Shown here one piece after another: positions 1 through 8,562 of a stretch of 43,427 bases of DNA. Both the position numbers and the translations under genes were made by a program. Each line of letters starts with the position of its first letter. Position 1 is the first letter of the stretch. Origin of the DNA: Methanobacterium sp. (GTDB lineage: Archaea; Methanobacteriota; Methanobacteria; Methanobacteriales; Methanobacteriaceae); the NCBI GenBank assembly GCA_018263005.1, contig JADFDH010000002.1, positions 491,934 through 535,360 of the forward strand, given 5' to 3'. Under the pieces are notes generated by a model, which was given only the letters and a program-made list of their open reading frames with translations, searched no databases and was not told the origin of the DNA.

Positions 1-1
1 T

Positions 2-2617
2 TATCGTGCTTTGCATGTAACGGGTACGAGTAATGATATCACTTTAGATGGTGTGTCTATTTCTGGAACTAGTAATATTGGTGTGTACTTGGAAGGTGCA
101 GCTACTAATATAACTATTCAGAATTGTAGTATTTCTGGTAGTGGTGCGAGTGGTATTGAGAAGTATAATGATTCTGATTTGGATGGTTTGACTGTTTCTA
201 ACACGACTATTACTAATCCTTCGGGTTATGGTATTGTTTTAACTGATTATTGGAATATTGGGAAGTTTACCAGGAATGTGGTATTGGATGATGTAATGGT
301 TACTGGTGCGACGCTGGATGGTATTCGAATAACTATGGCTGCTGATAGCAGTGCGAACATTACTATAACCGACACCACAGTTACAAACAGCACACAACAT
401 GGTATGTACCTCCAGAGTAGGGGAAACACATTTATAACTGATAATAATATCCAAGGTAGCGTTTTATGGGGTGTTTATCTAATTGGATCTAATAATCCCA
501 CGGTAACCTTCAACAACAACTTAATCAGTAACAATGGAAACGGATTAAGGTTGGAGGGCATTAGTGGTGTTAATTTCCAGGATAACCAGTTAATCAACAA
601 TACTGGTGATGATCTTTATGCCACAGGGGACACCAGTAATACGTTTACCAGGTTAACTGTCGGTCTGGCTCATCCTACTACGGTTTCTTTTGATTACATT
701 AACGGTATCATCATGAATGGTGTGGAAAGTCCGCCAGCCGATATTCCAGGATTGTTAAATATTGTTAAATATGTTGATATGCAGGGTCTTGGTAGTACAT
801 CTGTGAACTTAAAAGTTTATTACTCTCCGGCAGATATTATCGGTCTAAATGAAGCTAGTCTGAAGATTTTCCGTTACAACACTGCTTGGTCGGTTCTACC
901 TTCACCTAACGGGGTGAACACTACTGAAAGGTATGTTTATGCGGATGGGATTACTTCTTTCAGCACTTTCGCGGTTATGGGCGGACCTGCTGATACTGTT
1001 TATGTGGATGGAGTAAACGGAAACGAATCAAATGATGGTTTCACACCTTTAACTGCGAAGTTAACCATTAATACTGGTATTGGACTAGCATTAAATAATT
1101 GGACGGTAAATGTCTATCCTAACATTACTTACAATGAAAATGTGCTGGTTAACAAGGATCTTACCTTACAACCTTATGGTGTGGGAAATGTAGCTCTTAA
1201 TGGATCCATAACCATCAACTCCGCTGGAAGTGGATCTACAATACTGGGATTCAGTATCACAGGTTCTAGTTCCGCGGGTATTAGTTTGGAGTCTGCTGAT
1301 AATTGTCAAATTATAGGAAACACTCTATCTGGTAATTTTATGGGAATTTATCTTTACAGTTCAGATAATAACACTATATCTGGTAACATGATCCAGAGTA
1401 ATGGTTGGGTGGGTGTTTGCATTGATAATTCAAGCAACAATGTGGTAAATGGTGGGAATAACATAAATGGTAATGTGGAGGGTGTTTTCATTGTTAATGC
1501 CTCCAATGGAAATACTATAACTGCTAATAACATACATCATAACACTGACACTGGAATAACCATTCTTAACGGTCCAACAGGAAATATTATCACTGGTAAC
1601 ATTGCAATATCTAGTAATAGTGTGATTGGAGTGCTTGTTCGTAATGCTGGTTCTAATACCATATCTGGAAACACTATTGAGGGTAATGGTTGGGCTGGAA
1701 TATCTTTGGATCAGGCTGATGGAAACATAATAAACGGAGCTAACATCATATCGGGAAATCAGGAAGGAATCAACATTACTAACGCATCTTCTGGAAATAC
1801 TATTTCTGGTAATGCTGTTACTGGCAATACTAATATTGGAATTAGTGTTATAAGTGGTTCTTCGGGTAATTTCATCATTGGAAACACTGCTATATCTGAT
1901 AATGGTATTATTGGTGTCTATTTACGTGGTTCTGATACTAATACTATTTCTGGTAATACTATTCAGAATAATGATTGGGTGGGTGTCTGTTTTGACACCG
2001 CCACCGTTAACACTATTAACAGTGATAATAACATATCTGGTAACTTAGAAGGCTTATACATTGTAAACAACTCAAATAACAATATTATCGCTGGTAATAA
2101 TATTCATAACAATCAGGATACTGGTATCTATATTGACGGGTCCACTGGAAACCAGATAAACAGTAATACGGCTATTTCTAGCAATGGTGTGATTGGAATA
2201 CTCTTTAGGAATGCTGATGGTAATATAATTAGTGGTAACACCTTATTCGGTAATAATTGGGTGGGTATAGCCCTGGATAATGCGGATAGTAACAATATAA
2301 TCGGATTGAATACTATTAGTGTCAATAATATGGGTGTTTACGTTACCAATAATTCCAGTGGTAACGTCATCAACAATAATTCATTACAGAATAACAGCTG
2401 GGCAGGTATTGTTTTGGATTATGCTTCAAATAATACCATTTATCAGAATAACTTCAACAACAACCCATTACAGGCATTAGCGCAGAATGGAACTGGCAAC
2501 GCATTCTATCAAGGAACCACCGGTAACTACTGGAGTGACTGGCCCAGCACACAACCAAGACTGATAGATGGGAACGAGTTCTTATATGACGAATACCCCA
2601 GCACCAGCCCTTACTAA
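2..2617 (+). CDS. NosD-like parallel beta-helix surface protein, 5' partial
   Basis: The reading frame is open to the window edge, so the true start and signal peptide lie upstream; about 870 C-terminal residues are present. The protein is built of right-handed beta-helix rungs (recurring N-x-I-S-G-N and GI-x-L patterns), as in NosD/pectate-lyase-like proteins. Rungs fill about residues 1-210. A PGF-pre-PGF-like module follows at about 215-325, ending in TSFSTFAVMG. A second beta-helix starts at VYVDGVNG. From about residue 455 a super-repeat of 95, 95 and 94 residues recurs, with a partial fourth copy. The end (GNYWSDW...DEYPSTSPY) is the usual NosD-type C terminus; no C-terminal anchor is seen. 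It is probably an exported adhesin-like protein of the pseudomurein cell surface. Function is inferred from the fold only. It converges with the CBS gene across a T-rich gap. Confidence 0.85.
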   Translation, partial: YRALHVTGTSNDITLDGVSISGTSNIGVYLEGAATNITIQNCSISGSGASGIEKYNDSDLDGLTVSNTTITNPSGYGIVLTDYWNIGKFTRNVVLDDVMVTGATLDGIRITMAADSSANITITDTTVTNSTQHGMYLQSRGNTFITDNNIQGSVLWGVYLIGSNNPTVTFNNNLISNNGNGLRLEGISGVNFQDNQLINNTGDDLYATGDTSNTFTRLTVGLAHPTTVSFDYINGIIMNGVESPPADIPGLLNIVKYVDMQGLGSTSVNLKVYYSPADIIGLNEASLKIFRYNTAWSVLPSPNGVNTTERYVYADGITSFSTFAVMGGPADTVYVDGVNGNESNDGFTPLTAKLTINTGIGLALNNWTVNVYPNITYNENVLVNKDLTLQPYGVGNVALNGSITINSAGSGSTILGFSITGSSSAGISLESADNCQIIGNTLSGNFMGIYLYSSDNNTISGNMIQSNGWVGVCIDNSSNNVVNGGNNINGNVEGVFIVNASNGNTITANNIHHNTDTGITILNGPTGNIITGNIAISSNSVIGVLVRNAGSNTISGNTIEGNGWAGISLDQADGNIINGANIISGNQEGINITNASSGNTISGNAVTGNTNIGISVISGSSGNFIIGNTAISDNGIIGVYLRGSDTNTISGNTIQNNDWVGVCFDTATVNTINSDNNISGNLEGLYIVNNSNNNIIAGNNIHNNQDTGIYIDGSTGNQINSNTAISSNGVIGILFRNADGNIISGNTLFGNNWVGIALDNADSNNIIGLNTISVNNMGVYVTNNSSGNVINNNSLQNNSWAGIVLDYASNNTIYQNNFNNNPLQALAQNGTGNAFYQGTTGNYWSDWPSTQPRLIDGNEFLYDEYPSTSPY
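1373..2500 (+). repeat. 95-residue coding super-repeat in the beta-helix protein
   Basis: The phrase T/I-I-S-G-N-x-(I/L)-x-x-N-x-W-x-G recurs at codons starting 1373, 1658, 1943 and 2225. The periods are 285, 285 and 282 bases. Each unit holds about four beta-helix rungs; the fourth is partial before the C-terminal cap. Copies have diverged at the DNA level but are still recognisable, which suggests intragenic duplication and a site prone to recombination. Confidence 0.8.
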
Positions 2618-2648
2618 AAAAAATAAACCCAAGTTCTTCTTTTTTTTA
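2618..2648. terminator. Bidirectional T-run terminator between convergent genes
   Basis: The 31-base gap between the two convergent stop codons has an A-run on its left and a T-run at 2640-2647. Each strand therefore reads oligo-T after its gene, the usual archaeal intrinsic termination signal. Confidence 0.5.
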
Positions 2649-3053
2649 TTATAACTGTTCTAAACCAGCTAATGCACGGATTAATGAGCTTTGGGTTACT
2701 AGGCCAATTAAATTTCCATCATAAACCACAGGAATTCTTTGATAGCCTTCGTCGGCCATGATTTTAGTAATTTCCATTAGGGGGGTGTTTGGTTCTACGA
2801 CTTTCAGATCTTTACTCATTAGATCTTCTACTTTAAGACCAAGAGCCTCACCACCCGCAAGTAGGATATCTCTATGGGTTATTATACCTACCAGTTTTGT
2901 ATCATCCACTACCGGCAGTCCGCCTACATTGCAGCGCATCATCTTAAGTTTAGCTGCTGCTACCAGGTCATTGGGTGAGGTGATATGTACATCCTCAATC
3001 ATGATGTCCTGTGCCTTTTTTTCATCTCTCATAATATTATTTTTATTATTCAT
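2649..3053 (-). CDS. Two-CBS-domain protein
   Basis: This 134-residue protein consists almost entirely of one tandem CBS pair. The first domain is about residues 14-70 (IMIEDVHITSPNDLV... VGIITHRDIL). The second is about 77-131 (LMSKDLKVVEPNTPL... LIGLVTQSSLI). CBS pairs bind adenine nucleotides or SAM and act as energy or metabolite sensors; the partner is not evident here. An internal Met at residue 8 (MRDEKK...) is an alternative start, because neither start has a strong SD. It is a single-gene unit, convergent with the beta-helix gene, with about 280 AT-rich bases upstream shared with the divergent oxidoreductase operon. Confidence 0.9.
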   Translation of the reverse strand: MNNKNNIMRDEKKAQDIMIEDVHITSPNDLVAAAKLKMMRCNVGGLPVVDDTKLVGIITHRDILLAGGEALGLKVEDLMSKDLKVVEPNTPLMEITKIMADEGYQRIPVVYDGNLIGLVTQSSLIRALAGLEQL

Positions 3054-3270
3054 TCATTAAAAGGATGATTAATTTTGAATATTCCAGAATTTCCTGTAAT
3101 ATGATCTTTAAATGTTTAATATTTTTAAAAACTGAATATAATCACTTAAATTATATTAATTATTTTTTTAATCTTTGTTTTTTAATTTTAGGCCTTAAAT
3201 CCTACCGAATAAACTTTAAAAACAAAATTTAAGTAAAATATTTTACAAATATATAGATAGTGATGATTGG

Positions 3271-3338
3271 TTATATAATTATTAAATGGATTTTAATGGT
3301 TTTTTAAAGTCCAAAGTTAAAGAGGTTCATCTATGTCG
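3271..3338 (+). promoter_or_regulatory. TATA box and SD for the oxidoreductase operon
   Basis: A TATA-like stretch (TTATATAAT, about 3272-3280) lies some 55 bases before the start codon. The SD GAGGT is followed by exactly 6 bases and then ATG at 3333. This gene is a useful internal reference for SD spacing in this genome. The TATA assignment is by eye. Confidence 0.4.
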
Positions 3339-5030
3339 TCAAAGGAAGATTATTCTATTGTTTTATGTGGTGAAGCTGGTCAGGGTATACAAACTGTTGA
3401 AGCAATTCTGGTTCAGGCTATAAAGATGGGAGGATATCATGTATTCTCCTCAAAGGAATACATGTCCCGGGTTCGGGGAGGTGAAAACTCCACTGAAATA
3501 CGTATATCCTCAAAAAGAGTCAATGCCTATGTTGATCGAATTGATATTCTACTTGCCATTAGTAAAGGAGCGATAGAACATTTGAAACATAGAATAACTC
3601 CAGATACTCTTATTTTAGGCGATGATCAGCAACTAAGATCATTTCATGAGGATAATATAGTGAAAATTCCCTTTTTAAAGAGTGCCCAGGAATTGGGGGG
3701 GCCTATTTTTGCCAATGTCATTGCCGCAGGTGTGTTGGCAAATATTTTGAACATCCCCTCTGAACTATTTGACCAAATAATTATGGAAATGTTTTCTCGT
3801 AAAGGAGATTTGATAGTTGGAAAAGATCTAAAGGCTGGTAAAAAAGGTTACCAATTAGGAGAAGAGTTGATTAAAACAGGAAATATTAAAGTTCAACTGG
3901 ATCAGAACTTAGATATAAAAAATGAGCTTCTTTTAAGCGGCACAGAGGCAGTAGGTCTGGGATGTCTGGTTGGGAACTGTAAATTCATATCCTCCTATCC
4001 CATGACTCCTTCAACTCCACTGCAGATATTCATGGCTTTATATGGTAAAGACTTTGATGTAATTTTTGAACAAGCGGAAGATGAAATAGCAGCTATTAAC
4101 ATGTCAATTGGTGCTTCCTATGCTGGTGCACGGTCTATGGTGGCCACTTCAGGAAGTGGATTTGCACTAATGGAAGAAGCTGTTGGTCTATCCGGTATGA
4201 CGGAAACTCCTGTGGTGGTTTATGTTGGTCAAAGGCCGGGACCGGCCGTTGGACTTCCTACTAGAACAGCACAGGAAGATTTGAATCTAACCCTGTATTC
4301 TGGTCCGGGTGAATTCGCCCGGATCATATTTGCTCCCGGCAACTTTGTCGATGCCTTTGAATTGGCCTATCAGGCATTTGAGCTGGCGGATAAATATCAG
4401 ATCCCGGTTTTCATCCTATCTGATCAGTTTTTTGCAGAGTGCTATTATAATATACCGGATCTTGATTTAAAAGATAAAAAAACAGAGGATCAAATCATAA
4501 AAACTGATGAAGATTACCGAAGATACCAACTAACCTCGGATGGCCTCTCACCAAGGGGCATACCTGGTTATGGGGCTGGTTTGGTGGTCGCTGATTCAGA
4601 TGAGCATGATGAAGAGGGCCATATAACCGAGGATCTGGATATCAGGAAAAAAATGGTGGATAAACGTTACAATGAAAGAATGGATTTGATAAAAAAGGAG
4701 ACTATTCCAGCGGAACTCTTAGGTTCTGATGATTATGAAGTTCTGATTATTGGATGGGGTTCAACATATGGGATCATTAAGGAGGCTATGGAGCAATTAC
4801 CGGATAATATTTCTTTTCTATATTTCAAACAGGTTTACCCACTTCATCAGGAAACACTAAATTATCTAAAAAAAGCGAAAAAAACTATTATATTTGAAAA
4901 CAATGCCTCGGCACAGTTTTCAAATCTTATTAAGATGGAAACTGGATTTGAAATAGATGAGGAAGTTTTGAAATATGATGGAATGCCTTTTACAGTTGAA
5001 GAAATCGTAGAAAACATGGGGGGATTATAA
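3333..5030 (+). CDS. 2-oxoacid:ferredoxin oxidoreductase, fused gamma-alpha subunit
   Basis: This 565-residue protein carries the gamma domain at its N terminus (about 1-190, with GEAGQG at 13-18) fused to the alpha subunit (about 195-565). The alpha part has the 2-oxoacid-binding YPMTP motif at residues 222-226 and a transketolase C-terminal-like domain (IIGWGSTYG, near 473). With the beta subunit one base downstream it should form a two-subunit enzyme that oxidatively decarboxylates a 2-oxoacid to acyl-CoA with ferredoxin, or runs in reverse. The layout matches the gamma-alpha plus beta enzymes of Sulfolobus and haloarchaea. No ferredoxin-type delta subunit is adjacent. Substrate (2-oxoglutarate, pyruvate or other) cannot be read from sequence. 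Confidence 0.92.
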   Translation: MSSKEDYSIVLCGEAGQGIQTVEAILVQAIKMGGYHVFSSKEYMSRVRGGENSTEIRISSKRVNAYVDRIDILLAISKGAIEHLKHRITPDTLILGDDQQLRSFHEDNIVKIPFLKSAQELGGPIFANVIAAGVLANILNIPSELFDQIIMEMFSRKGDLIVGKDLKAGKKGYQLGEELIKTGNIKVQLDQNLDIKNELLLSGTEAVGLGCLVGNCKFISSYPMTPSTPLQIFMALYGKDFDVIFEQAEDEIAAINMSIGASYAGARSMVATSGSGFALMEEAVGLSGMTETPVVVYVGQRPGPAVGLPTRTAQEDLNLTLYSGPGEFARIIFAPGNFVDAFELAYQAFELADKYQIPVFILSDQFFAECYYNIPDLDLKDKKTEDQIIKTDEDYRRYQLTSDGLSPRGIPGYGAGLVVADSDEHDEEGHITEDLDIRKKMVDKRYNERMDLIKKETIPAELLGSDDYEVLIIGWGSTYGIIKEAMEQLPDNISFLYFKQVYPLHQETLNYLKKAKKTIIFENNASAQFSNLIKMETGFEIDEEVLKYDGMPFTVEEIVENMGGL

Positions 5031-5031
5031 A

Positions 5032-5898
5032 ATGGATGCAGAAGATTATAATATGCCCGATGCAGATATTGCATGGTGTCCGGGATGTGGGAACTTTTCA
5101 ATTCTTAAAACAATAAAGGATACTCTGGCAGAACTGGGAATAAAACCGAAAAATCTGGTGATGGTCAGTGGTATAGGACAGGCAGGTAAACTTCCCCATT
5201 ATCTAAAGTGTAATTTGTTCAACGGTCTCCATGGCAGATCATTACCCGCAGCAGTAGCTATTAAAGCCGTAAACCCGGAACTTACATTGATAGATATCAG
5301 TGGAGATGGCTGTATGTACGGTGAGGGTGGTAATCATTTCATCCATAACATACGCAGAAACCCCAACATAACCAATATAATACATAACAACATGGTATAT
5401 GGGTTAACTAAGGGACAAGCATCCCCCACCAGTAGAAACAAATTTAAAACCAATCTACAAGTGGATGGTGTATTTTTAGAGCCATTTAACCCATTATCAC
5501 TTGCCATAGCACTTAAAGCATCATTCGTAGCCCGAGCTTTCAGTGGGGATATGGAAATAACTAAGGAAATCCTAAAAAAAGCTATTGAACATAAAGGATA
5601 CGCAGTAGTTGATATATTCCAACCCTGTGTTACTTTCAATAAAGTGAACACATTTGACTGGTTTAAAAATAACACTTACTATCTGGAAGACTCATATGGC
5701 CCTTATGATATAAATAAGGCCTTTAAAAGATCCATGGAAACCGATAAATACCCCTTAGGTATATTTTATATTGATCGGGATAGAAAAACATTCGAAGAAA
5801 ATTTAAACGTTTATTCTCAGGATAAATCTCCCCTATATAAACGTGAAGTTAATCTGGATAAGCTAAAAACCTTAATTGATTCAAAAAGAAGTATTTAG
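5032..5898 (+). CDS. 2-oxoacid:ferredoxin oxidoreductase, beta subunit
   Basis: This 288-residue protein is the TPP-binding beta subunit. It has CPGCG (C16, C19) and the TPP/Mg motif GDG...N around residues 91-120, running into GLTKGQASPTS. C16, C19, C60 and C199 sit where Sulfolobus-type beta subunits bind their single [4Fe-4S] cluster (family knowledge; positions counted here). The start lies one base after the stop of the gamma-alpha gene. A GGGGGAT SD inside the end of that gene is followed by 6 bases, so the two are translationally coupled. Confidence 0.92.
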   Translation: MDAEDYNMPDADIAWCPGCGNFSILKTIKDTLAELGIKPKNLVMVSGIGQAGKLPHYLKCNLFNGLHGRSLPAAVAIKAVNPELTLIDISGDGCMYGEGGNHFIHNIRRNPNITNIIHNNMVYGLTKGQASPTSRNKFKTNLQVDGVFLEPFNPLSLAIALKASFVARAFSGDMEITKEILKKAIEHKGYAVVDIFQPCVTFNKVNTFDWFKNNTYYLEDSYGPYDINKAFKRSMETDKYPLGIFYIDRDRKTFEENLNVYSQDKSPLYKREVNLDKLKTLIDSKRSI

Positions 5899-5961
5899 AG
5901 CTCCCCATATTAGTATATAAATATATTTACGAACTTATTTTTAATTAATAATGGAGGAATT

Positions 5962-6315
5962 ATGAATTCTATGCAAACATCCGAAGATCTGGAAATAACT
6001 CATAAAGATGTCATTGATATGATGGATCTTTTTACTCGAGTACCACCACTCCTTTTAAAACTGGTTATTAAGAGAAATTCTAATGTGGTGAGATCGTTTC
6101 AGGACAGAATAGAGGATTATAAAACCACATTATCCCAAGAGGAACTAGAGAAAATAAGAGTAATAACCAGGATGCCTGTAGAAGAACTCCAGAAAATATT
6201 GATCAACGCTTACCAGGAAACCCAGCAGGTACAGCTTAAAATACTCGCTGATCCAAATGCTCAACCCTTCATCACCAAGAATCTACAGGAACTGGGGGAG
6301 ATTATATTCACCTAA
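5962..6315 (+). CDS. Small conserved hypothetical protein
   Basis: This 117-residue, mostly helical, charged protein has no membrane segment and no cysteine. A strong SD (GGAGG) lies just before ATG, and a TATA-like ATATAAATATA lies near 5915. It contains VPPLLLKLVIKRNSN and repeated Gln/Glu-rich helices toward the C terminus. I do not recognise a family. It stands alone between the oxidoreductase and ThiC with gaps on both sides, so it probably has its own transcript. Confidence 0.75.
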   Translation: MNSMQTSEDLEITHKDVIDMMDLFTRVPPLLLKLVIKRNSNVVRSFQDRIEDYKTTLSQEELEKIRVITRMPVEELQKILINAYQETQQVQLKILADPNAQPFITKNLQELGEIIFT

Positions 6316-6420
6316 CAAATGTTAATATATACTATCATTAGATATTAATTAAGTAAATGGATAAATTAATATAAATATTGATTTTACACTAATCAGGTTT
6401 CACAAGTAGAGGTATGAAAA

Positions 6421-7692
6421 TTGACACAGTTAGAACAGGCTCAAAAAAACAGAATCACACCAGAAATGGAAAGAATATCTGAGAATGAAAACATAGAAAT
6501 CGACAAAATCAAACGAAGAGTTTCACAGGGGCATATAGTCATTCCAAAGAATATTAATAGTAATAATATAGCTTTAGGGATTGGAAGAGGGTTAAAAACT
6601 AAAATAAATGCAAATGTGGGGTCATCATCTGAACTGGAAGATGTGTCTTGGGAAGTAGAAAAGGCTAAAATTGCAGTTAAATACGGATCAGATACTTTAA
6701 TGGATCTTTCCACAGGTCCACATTTTAAGGAAGTAAGAAATGCCATTATGCGGGAAATCACCGTCCCCATAGGGACCGTACCCATATATGAGGCAGCGGT
6801 GATAGCATCCAGAACTAAAGGTGCTGTAATTAATATGGATGAAGATGACATGTTCCGAGCCATAACCAATCAGGCCAGGGAAGGTGTTGATTTTATTACA
6901 GTCCATTGTGGTATAACCAGAGAGACTGTAAAGAATGTTAGCATATCAGATAGGATAATGGGCATAGTAAGTCGGGGTGGAGCATTCACAGCGGCATGGA
7001 TACTTAAAAATCAGGAGGAAAATCCTTTATATAAGAATTATGATTATCTACTGGAGATAGCTCATGAATATGATGTAACCCTTAGTTTAGGTGATGGATT
7101 ACGTCCCGGATGCACACACGATGCCTCGGATATCCCTCAGATAAGTGAATTAATAACCCTGGGGAAATTAGTTGAAAGAGCACGGGAAAAAGGAGTGCAA
7201 GTCATGGTAGAAGGACCAGGGCATGTGCCAATAAACCAGATAGAATCTAACATCCAGATACAAAAAAGAGTTTGTAAAGGGGCTCCATTTTATGTACTAG
7301 GTCCATTAGTAACAGATATGGCTCCGGGATACGATCATATAACCTCCGCTATTGGTGGGGCAATAGCAGCTGCAGCTGGCGCTGATTATCTATGTTATGT
7401 AACCCCTGCCGAACACCTGTCCATTCCAGATATTGATGATGTTAAGGAAGGAGTCATAGCTTCCCGGATCGCAGCACAGGCTGCTGATGTGGCTAAAGGT
7501 GTTAACGGTGCCATGGAAAATGAGATAAAAATGGCTCATGCCCGTAAAGATTTCAACTGGGATTTGCAATTTAAACTAGCATTTGACGATGAAAAACCCC
7601 GCAGTTGCCGAAATAGGAGACCTATAAATAAAGAAGACATGTGTACCATGTGTGGGGAGTTTTGTGCCATTAAAATGGTAAGAGATATTTAG
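6421..7692 (+). CDS. thiC: Phosphomethylpyrimidine synthase
   Basis: This 423-residue radical-SAM enzyme turns aminoimidazole ribotide into the HMP pyrimidine of thiamine. Family hallmarks are the long (beta/alpha)8 barrel with DLSTGP (near 100), GTVPIYEA, VHCGITRE, GDGLRPGC and MVEGPGHVP, and a C-terminal cysteine motif. Here that motif reads CTMCGEFC (C408, C411, C415), a CX2CX3C spacing; the bacterial enzyme has CX2CX4C. The start is TTG, placed 7 bases after GAGGT; no in-frame ATG lies upstream. The length is typical of archaeal ThiC. I see no TPP riboswitch in the 105 bases upstream. Confidence 0.95.
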   Translation: MTQLEQAQKNRITPEMERISENENIEIDKIKRRVSQGHIVIPKNINSNNIALGIGRGLKTKINANVGSSSELEDVSWEVEKAKIAVKYGSDTLMDLSTGPHFKEVRNAIMREITVPIGTVPIYEAAVIASRTKGAVINMDEDDMFRAITNQAREGVDFITVHCGITRETVKNVSISDRIMGIVSRGGAFTAAWILKNQEENPLYKNYDYLLEIAHEYDVTLSLGDGLRPGCTHDASDIPQISELITLGKLVERAREKGVQVMVEGPGHVPINQIESNIQIQKRVCKGAPFYVLGPLVTDMAPGYDHITSAIGGAIAAAAGADYLCYVTPAEHLSIPDIDDVKEGVIASRIAAQAADVAKGVNGAMENEIKMAHARKDFNWDLQFKLAFDDEKPRSCRNRRPINKEDMCTMCGEFCAIKMVRDI

Positions 7693-7746
7693 GATCGTCG
7701 ATTGAATAAAAAATAGATAATTTTCATAACAAAGGAGGTAATTTAA

Positions 7747-8025
7747 ATGCCTATGGATCATGTAGACGGTGATAATAAGGGTGAATTGGTTCTTTATGCA
7801 TTAAGTACTTGTGGATGGTGTAAGAAGACTAGATTATTATTGGAAGATTTAAAGGTGGAATTCAGCTACATCTACGTGGATCTTCTGGAAGGTGAAGAAC
7901 GCAATGAGATCATAGAGCAGGTTAAGAAATATAATTCTAATCTTTCCTTTCCCACTCTGGTCATCGATAATGATAAAACCATAGTGGGTTTCAATGAGGA
8001 GAAGATCAGGGAGGCCTTAGTATGA
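7747..8025 (+). CDS. Glutaredoxin-like protein, methanoredoxin type
   Basis: This 92-residue thioredoxin-fold protein has active site CGWCKK near residues 23-28 and the glutaredoxin-type element (LSFPTLVI, near 71-78). It overlaps by four bases (ATGA) with the ferredoxin:disulfide reductase gene. That pairing is known from Methanosarcina, where methanoredoxin sits beside the FTR-rubredoxin reductase. The likely role is thiol-disulfide exchange with coenzyme M or protein disulfides, drawing electrons from ferredoxin via the partner (inference). SD GGAGGT lies 7 bases before ATG. Confidence 0.9.
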   Translation: MPMDHVDGDNKGELVLYALSTCGWCKKTRLLLEDLKVEFSYIYVDLLEGEERNEIIEQVKKYNSNLSFPTLVIDNDKTIVGFNEEKIREALV

Positions 8026-8528
8026 ATCATCCGGAAGTGGATGAAGCTAAAGTGGATGACTATTACTTAAAAATTAAAAAACAGGCAGAATCAGCTGGTT
8101 ATCATCTTAACCCCGATGTTGAATTTACCAAATCCCTAATTAAATCCATCATTATAAATGAAAACCGTTATGGATACGGTGCATGTCCTTGTAGACTTTC
8201 ATCCGGCATGAGAGAAGATGATGTGGACATTATATGCCCCTGTGATTATCGAGACCCTGATCTTCAGAATTATGATGCCTGTTATTGTGGGCTTTATGTG
8301 TCTGGTGAGATATTAACCGGTGAAAAAAAACTGAAAGCCATACCTGAGAGAAGACCGTCACCAGAGCAACGAGAAAAAATAATGATCAATAAAAAGCCAG
8401 AATCAAAAGATCTACCATTTCCCGTGTGGAGATGTAGAGTTTGCGGATATTTATGCGCCCGAGAAGAGCCTCCAGAGACATGTCCTATCTGCAAGGTGGA
8501 TAAAGATAGATTTGAAAGATTCATTTAA
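8022..8528 (+). CDS. Ferredoxin:disulfide reductase (FTR catalytic domain plus rubredoxin domain)
   Basis: This 168-residue protein has two domains. Residues about 10-105 are the catalytic subunit of ferredoxin:thioredoxin reductase, with the Cys pairs CPC (near 53-55), CPC (near 73-75) and CYC (near 87-89). These hold a [4Fe-4S] cluster next to the redox disulfide. Residues about 130-168 are rubredoxin-like (CRVCGY...CPICK), a one-iron centre. This fusion is described for the methanogen ferredoxin:disulfide reductase of Methanosarcina. It is co-translated with the glutaredoxin gene. It should pass ferredoxin electrons to disulfides, one at a time, in the cytoplasm. Confidence 0.9.
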   Translation: MNHPEVDEAKVDDYYLKIKKQAESAGYHLNPDVEFTKSLIKSIIINENRYGYGACPCRLSSGMREDDVDIICPCDYRDPDLQNYDACYCGLYVSGEILTGEKKLKAIPERRPSPEQREKIMINKKPESKDLPFPVWRCRVCGYLCAREEPPETCPICKVDKDRFERFI

Positions 8529-8562
8529 TTTCTAATTTTTCTAGAAATTAGGGGGGGATCAG

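Noticed and set aside
6316..6420. Possible TPP riboswitch before thiC
   Set aside because: The 105-base leader is AT-rich and I find none of the conserved TPP-aptamer segments such as CUGAGA with its partner.
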